From: Candidatus Enterococcus huntleyi
GTDB taxonomy: Bacteria; Bacillota; Bacilli; Lactobacillales; Enterococcaceae
Length of the DNA stretch: 64,000 nt
Assembly: GCF_009933175.1 (NCBI RefSeq)
Contig: NZ_MAEJ01000012.1
Coordinates: 1-64,000 of the forward strand
Direction of reading: 5' to 3'
Shown here piece after piece: positions 60,671 to 64,000 of the stretch. Made by a program: the position numbers and the translations under genes. The notes below the pieces were generated by a model that did no database searches, was not told where the DNA came from, and saw only the letters and a list, made by a program, of their open reading frames with translations. The stretch's first letter is position 1. Each line of letters begins with the position of its first letter.

Positions 60671-60805
60671 GGTTGTTTGTTGCGATGTTTTCACGCTTAT
60701 TAGTAGAGCCGAAAATAGCAGAAGTCCTGCAGCTAGCGTTTTTTCTTTCCAAACTCGCTTTTTACCTCGATTTTCTCTCTAAAAGATGCGCAACTAGCCA
60801 CAAGT
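60671..60805 (+). repeat. Mosaic palindromic repeat 4, hybrid ends
   Basis: Left end GGTTGTTTGTTGCGATGTTT is that of repeat 3; right end AGATGCGCAACTAGCCACAA is that of repeat 2. Only the inner TTGCG/CGCAA pair. It looks like a recombinant of the two end types. Confidence 0.7.
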
Positions 60806-61048
60806 ATCTGAAAAGCAGGTATTTGTGGCTCTTTTACAGTGTTTGATGCCGTTTTAAATAACAAATCTGGAGTTATTGAATTTGATTTATGGAGCTTATG
60901 TGGGATTGTAGTTGGATTTAGGTGTCTTATTGCATTGGTGATGGGGAAGAGGAAGAGAGAAAGATAAGGGAATGAACGTAAGTCATATAGAGAAAAGCCG
61001 TCTTTTCCTCTAGAAATACAGGTAATTTTTAATTGAAATTCATCAAAT

Positions 61049-61116
61049 TTGAATCGATTCAAAAAAGTCTTGATATTTAAGTTTTTGCTTGCTATCATAT
61101 AATTGAATCGATTCAA
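61049..61116. promoter_or_regulatory. Promoter with twin LacI-family operators
   Basis: Two perfect palindromes TTGAATCGATTCAA at 61049-61062 and 61103-61116 flank a sigma-A promoter (TTGATA 61070-61075, 17 bp, TATCAT 61093-61098). The sites are 54 bp apart, about five helical turns, suggesting a repression loop. Confidence 0.88.
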
Positions 61117-61159
61117 TTTTTGTTGTTTTTTGAGTGGGGATCAAAAATGGAGGGATGAT

Positions 61160-62155
61160 ATGGCGACTATCCAAGAGGTTGCGAAGTATGCGGGGGTTTC
61201 CGTGGGCAGTGTTTCACGGTATTTGAATGGCTATACCTTGAAAGCCGACAATATGAGTAAAATTATGGAAGCAATTGCGGCTTTGGATTACAGAGAAAAT
61301 TTGCTAGCGAAGGGCTTGAAAAGTAATCAGAGTCTTTCTGTCGGGTTATTAGTCAACAATATGGGGAGTAATTTTAGTAGTACCTTAGTGGCGAAGATTG
61401 CTGAAGAGATGGAACGAGCGGGTTATAGTTTGTTGCTTAGCGGTTTTCAAGGAGATCCGGAGCAGGTTCAAAAGAAGATTGATTTTATGTTATCGCGATC
61501 TGTTGATGGTCTAATTTTATTTGAAGTGGAGCAACATTGGCCTGAGATTCAAGCGTTAAAGGAGCTTGATCTGCCAGTCTTATCTATTAACACGCCAGTT
61601 GAATTTGAGAAAGTCGATTCCATTTTGGTTAATAACCAACAAAGTACGAAGGAAGTTATTTTGCGGATGCTTCATTTGGGTCACGAGAAGATGGGGATTA
61701 TTGCTGCGCCGCAAAAAGATTATGTTGCCCAGGAAAGATTGTCCGGTGTGCTGGCGGCTTATGAAGAAGCGGGGATTTCTACCGATAATTTAGCGATTTA
61801 TTATGGTGATTACTCGAAAGAAAGTGGCATTAAAGGCGCGACTTATTTACTTAATGAGGAGAAAGTTTCCGCGTTGTTTGTCTGCAATTATAATATGTCG
61901 TTAGGTGCGCTGCAGGTGATTTATGAAGCGGGTCTTCAATTGGGGCAGGATTTATCTTTTGCCAGTTATGACTATTTTGAAGCGAGTGAGATTTTTACCC
62001 CAAAATTAACGGTTATTAAACAGCCGATTCTGGAGATTGGGACGCTGGCAGCAAATCGAATGATTGAGAGAATTCAACAGAAAAATCAGTTATCTGGAGA
62101 AACGTTGGTTTTGAATAATGAAGTATTATGGCGAGATTCTATCGCGCAAAAATAG
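61160..62155 (+). CDS. LacI-family repressor
   Basis: A 331-residue regulator: N-terminal helix-turn-helix and hinge (ATIQEVAKYAGVSVGSVSRY, 2-21) followed by a periplasmic-binding-protein-like sensor domain (LSVGLLVNNMGSNFSSTLVA onward). ATG at 61160 follows GGAGGG; a longer frame from 61103 overlaps the operator. It is preceded by twin palindromes and followed 48 bases later by a GH1 gene, so it probably represses itself and the glycosidase until the sugar is present. Confidence 0.92.
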   Translation: MATIQEVAKYAGVSVGSVSRYLNGYTLKADNMSKIMEAIAALDYRENLLAKGLKSNQSLSVGLLVNNMGSNFSSTLVAKIAEEMERAGYSLLLSGFQGDPEQVQKKIDFMLSRSVDGLILFEVEQHWPEIQALKELDLPVLSINTPVEFEKVDSILVNNQQSTKEVILRMLHLGHEKMGIIAAPQKDYVAQERLSGVLAAYEEAGISTDNLAIYYGDYSKESGIKGATYLLNEEKVSALFVCNYNMSLGALQVIYEAGLQLGQDLSFASYDYFEASEIFTPKLTVIKQPILEIGTLAANRMIERIQQKNQLSGETLVLNNEVLWRDSIAQK

Positions 62156-62203
62156 ATAGGTGATGAAGTTACTGAGAGTGACTACAACATATGAGTAAGA
62201 GAA

Positions 62204-63616
62204 ATGTACGACAATACTAAAAAAGAAATGAGTGTCAAAAAAATGAAAAAATTTCCAAAAGGTTTCTTGTGGGGTTCAGCGATGTCAGCGCCACAAACAG
62301 AAGGACATGGGTCAAAGAATGGCAAATCTCCTTCAACGTGGGATTACTGGTTTGAAAAAAATCCGGAGAAGTTTAATCAGGATCAAGGACCAGAGAATAC
62401 TTCGAATATGTATGAAACGTATGCCGAAGATTGCCTAAGAATGAAAGAAATCGGCTTGAATTCTATCCGGACATCGATTGCTTGGACGCGTTTATTACCT
62501 GATGGAAAGACGTTAAATCCTGAAGCAGTTGCTTTTTATCGCGATTATTTCCAAAAAATGAAGGACAATGGCGTGGAGCCTATTATGAATTTATTCCATT
62601 TTGATATGCCGATGTGGTTGATGGAAAAAGGCGGTTGGGAAGTTAGAGAATCAGTCGAAGTTTTTGCTTTTTATGCCAAGACCGCTTTTGAACAATTTGG
62701 CGATCTTGTGACGAAATGGACGACCTTTAATGAACCAATCGTTCATGTGGAGTGTGGTTATCTGTATGGCTACCATTACCCAGATGTGGTTGATTTTAAA
62801 AAGGCGGTTCAGGTAGGCTACAATACGCTGATGGCGCATGTGCGCGCGGTGGAAGAGTTCCGTAAAGTATTACCGAATGGCGAAATTGGGATTATTTTGA
62901 ATATTTCACCGGCTTATGGCCGCAGTGCTAGTCCAGAAGACGAAAAAGCGAAAGAAGCTTCGGACTTGTTGAATATCAATAGTTTCTTAGATCCAGCCGT
63001 ACATGGGCAGCTCCCTGAAGCACTGATTCAATTAGTTAAAGAGCATCAATTAACTCCTGAAACACAATCAGAAGATAAAGCTTTGATGCAAGACAATACG
63101 GTTGATTTTATTGGCTTAAATTATTACCAACCGAGACGTGTGCAAGCGCCAGAAAACCCTAAAGTGCCTGCAAAGATGCCAGAGGATCTGTATATGCCTT
63201 ACGATTGGCCTGAGAAAAAGATTAATCCTTATCGTGGCTGGGAAATTTATCCGAAAGCTTTGTATGATGTAGCGATTATGATGAAAGAAAAATACAACAA
63301 TATTCCGTGGTATGTCAGCGAAAACGGCATGGGTGTGGCAGATGAAGAACGCTTCTTACAGGAAGATGGCATGATTGAAGATGATTACCGTATCGAATTC
63401 ATGCAGGAGCATCTGGATTATTTGCACCAAGGAATTGAAGAAGGTAGTAACTGTTTCGGTTATCATACCTGGACTTTTGTCGATTGTTGGTCATGGCTGA
63501 ATGGCTACAGAAACCGTTATGGCTTCTACCGGGTTGACTTAGAAAATGATTATGAACGCACAATGAAGAAGAGTGGTCTCTGGTACAAAGCATTATCAGA
63601 AAATAATGGCTATTAA
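62204..63616 (+). CDS. GH1 glycosidase, 6-phospho-beta-glycosidase type
   Basis: A 470-residue family 1 retaining glycosidase. FPKGFLWGSAMSAPQTEGH starts the fold, acid/base Glu177 is in TFNEPIV and nucleophile Glu373 in VSENGMG. The phosphate-binding tail of LacG/BglA types (S-W-x-N-G-Y-x-K-R-Y-G) appears as SWLNGYRNRYG, with Asn where the phosphate-binding Lys is expected. Activity on phosphorylated or free glucosides is therefore open. No PTS gene is next to it. Start is uncertain: ATG 62204, 62228 or 62243. Confidence 0.88.
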   Translation: MYDNTKKEMSVKKMKKFPKGFLWGSAMSAPQTEGHGSKNGKSPSTWDYWFEKNPEKFNQDQGPENTSNMYETYAEDCLRMKEIGLNSIRTSIAWTRLLPDGKTLNPEAVAFYRDYFQKMKDNGVEPIMNLFHFDMPMWLMEKGGWEVRESVEVFAFYAKTAFEQFGDLVTKWTTFNEPIVHVECGYLYGYHYPDVVDFKKAVQVGYNTLMAHVRAVEEFRKVLPNGEIGIILNISPAYGRSASPEDEKAKEASDLLNINSFLDPAVHGQLPEALIQLVKEHQLTPETQSEDKALMQDNTVDFIGLNYYQPRRVQAPENPKVPAKMPEDLYMPYDWPEKKINPYRGWEIYPKALYDVAIMMKEKYNNIPWYVSENGMGVADEERFLQEDGMIEDDYRIEFMQEHLDYLHQGIEEGSNCFGYHTWTFVDCWSWLNGYRNRYGFYRVDLENDYERTMKKSGLWYKALSENNGY

Positions 63617-63688
63617 TAAAAGTCAGTAAAATAACTCTGTAAAAAGATCAGTAAAAAAATAATTTTAAGTAGTTGTGTGAAGATTAAT

Positions 63689-63745
63689 AAATAGAAAGAA
63701 AGCAGTCATGGAGAATTTTCTTCATGGCTGTTTCTTTCTATTTAA
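63689..63745 (+). terminator. Terminator after the GH1 gene
   Basis: AAATAGAAAGAAA pairs with TTTCTTTCTATTT, enclosing a second helix (CAGTCATGGAGAA with its partner). Confidence 0.8.
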
Positions 63746-63819
63746 AGTGGTGATAGGTTTTACTTTTTCCATTTTTTGCTATAATGAACGAGACAGGAAA
63801 AGAAAGTAGGGATAATTCG

Positions 63820-64000
63820 ATGATGAATCGTGTAAACAAATTAAGAGATGAAATGAAGAAGGATGGATTGGATAGCTTTTTAGTGACGAGCAAATACAAT
63901 CTGCGTTATTTAACTAATTTTACTGGGACGACTGGTTTAGCAGTAATTACCTTAGATAAAGCTTTTTTTATTACTGACTTTAGATATACCGAACAGGCTG
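63820..64000 (+). CDS. Aminopeptidase P-like gene, 5' part
   Basis: About 60 residues are visible before the right edge of the window. NRVNKLRDEMKKDGLDSFLV, then YNLRYLTNFTGTTGLAVITL and ITDFRYTEQA, match the N-terminal creatinase-like domain of aminopeptidase P (Xaa-Pro aminopeptidase). The metal-binding C-terminal domain lies outside. TATAAT near 63779 gives a promoter. AAAGTAGGG lies before the ATG. Confidence 0.85.
   Translation, partial: MMNRVNKLRDEMKKDGLDSFLVTSKYNLRYLTNFTGTTGLAVITLDKAFFITDFRYTEQA

Larger units (their letters stand above)
59962..61159. other. 1.2-kb region with terminator, two mosaic repeats and a gene remnant
   Basis: Contains the manO terminator (59993-60040), a short coding remnant (60080-60199), mosaic repeats at 60369-60502 and 60671-60805, and the LacI promoter/operators. 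Open frames on the minus strand run through the repeats and have no ribosome sites. Confidence 0.6.

Noticed and set aside
60369-60805. CRISPR array
   Set aside because: The repeats are inverted and about 135 bp apart with unrelated interiors; no short regular repeat-spacer pattern and no cas genes.
60733-61116. 127-codon minus-strand frame and two shorter minus-strand frames nearby
   Set aside because: They traverse mosaic repeats 3-4 and the LacI promoter, and lack ribosome sites.

Overview
The window reads as chromosome of a low-GC Firmicute of the order Lactobacillales, most likely an Enterococcus. Supports: the cluster dnaX-ybaB-recR-tmk-yaaQ-holB-ricT-yabA-rsmI, an anaerobic class III ribonucleotide reductase, a sigma-54/ManR-controlled mannose PTS closed by manO, a T-box ahead of metQ, strong AGGAGG-type ribosome sites, and short mosaic palindromic repeats resembling the EFAR elements described from E. 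faecalis. The species cannot be fixed by reading alone.

Layout. 1-2.7 kb: end of an IS256-like element, two ~145-bp palindromic repeats, a small-membrane-protein operon behind a tandem LytTR-type operator, and a LURP-one-like gene. 2.7-9.8 kb: replication/repair housekeeping operon. 9.9-16 kb: YcxB-like membrane protein, gene remnants, dinB, and nrdD/nrdG behind two NrdR boxes. 16-27.3 kb: YccF protein, BceAB-type ABC transporter, DUF4767 lipoprotein, PepA, DUF975 protein, a MarR/rhodanese pair with a perfect palindromic operator, MBL hydrolase, lipoate ligase and an O-methyltransferase. 27.3-32.8 kb: accessory zone with two lipoproteins, a truncated glycoside hydrolase, an orphan LytTR regulator lacking its phospho-Asp, a cassette of small membrane proteins that starts with a 26-residue peptide, and tRNA-Arg. 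33.4-34.6 kb: rplU-prp-rpmA.

34.5-38.3 kb is a graveyard of mobile DNA. The 3' end of rpmA is duplicated 1.4 kb downstream, bracketing an integrase remnant and three small genes. It is followed by a broken gene, a HicB antitoxin with a deleted HicA, and a 59-bp copy of a gene lying 10.8 kb away. 38.3-47.6 kb is a catabolic island: a GntR/UTRA regulator, two FrlB/FraB-type sugar-phosphate deglycases, a mannose-family PTS with a clear sigma-54 promoter, a LevR-type activator and a HAD phosphatase. It probably imports and splits a glycated amine (Amadori-type) compound. 47.9-52.5 kb: ribbon-helix-helix regulator with an ATP-grasp gene, a class A beta-lactamase-like serine hydrolase, and T-box-metQ-msrA. 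52.9-60 kb: manR and the mannose/glucose PTS. 60-64 kb: two more mosaic repeats, a LacI regulator with twin operators, a GH1 glycosidase, and the start of an aminopeptidase P gene.

The genes suggest a gut-type fermentative organism. Sugar uptake runs through two sigma-54-dependent mannose-family PTSs, each with its own LevR-type activator and recognisable upstream sites. The observations most worth following are the Amadori-type PTS operon with two deglycases of the same class, the LytTR-linked small-peptide loci, the rpmA-targeted integrative remnant and the mosaic repeats.
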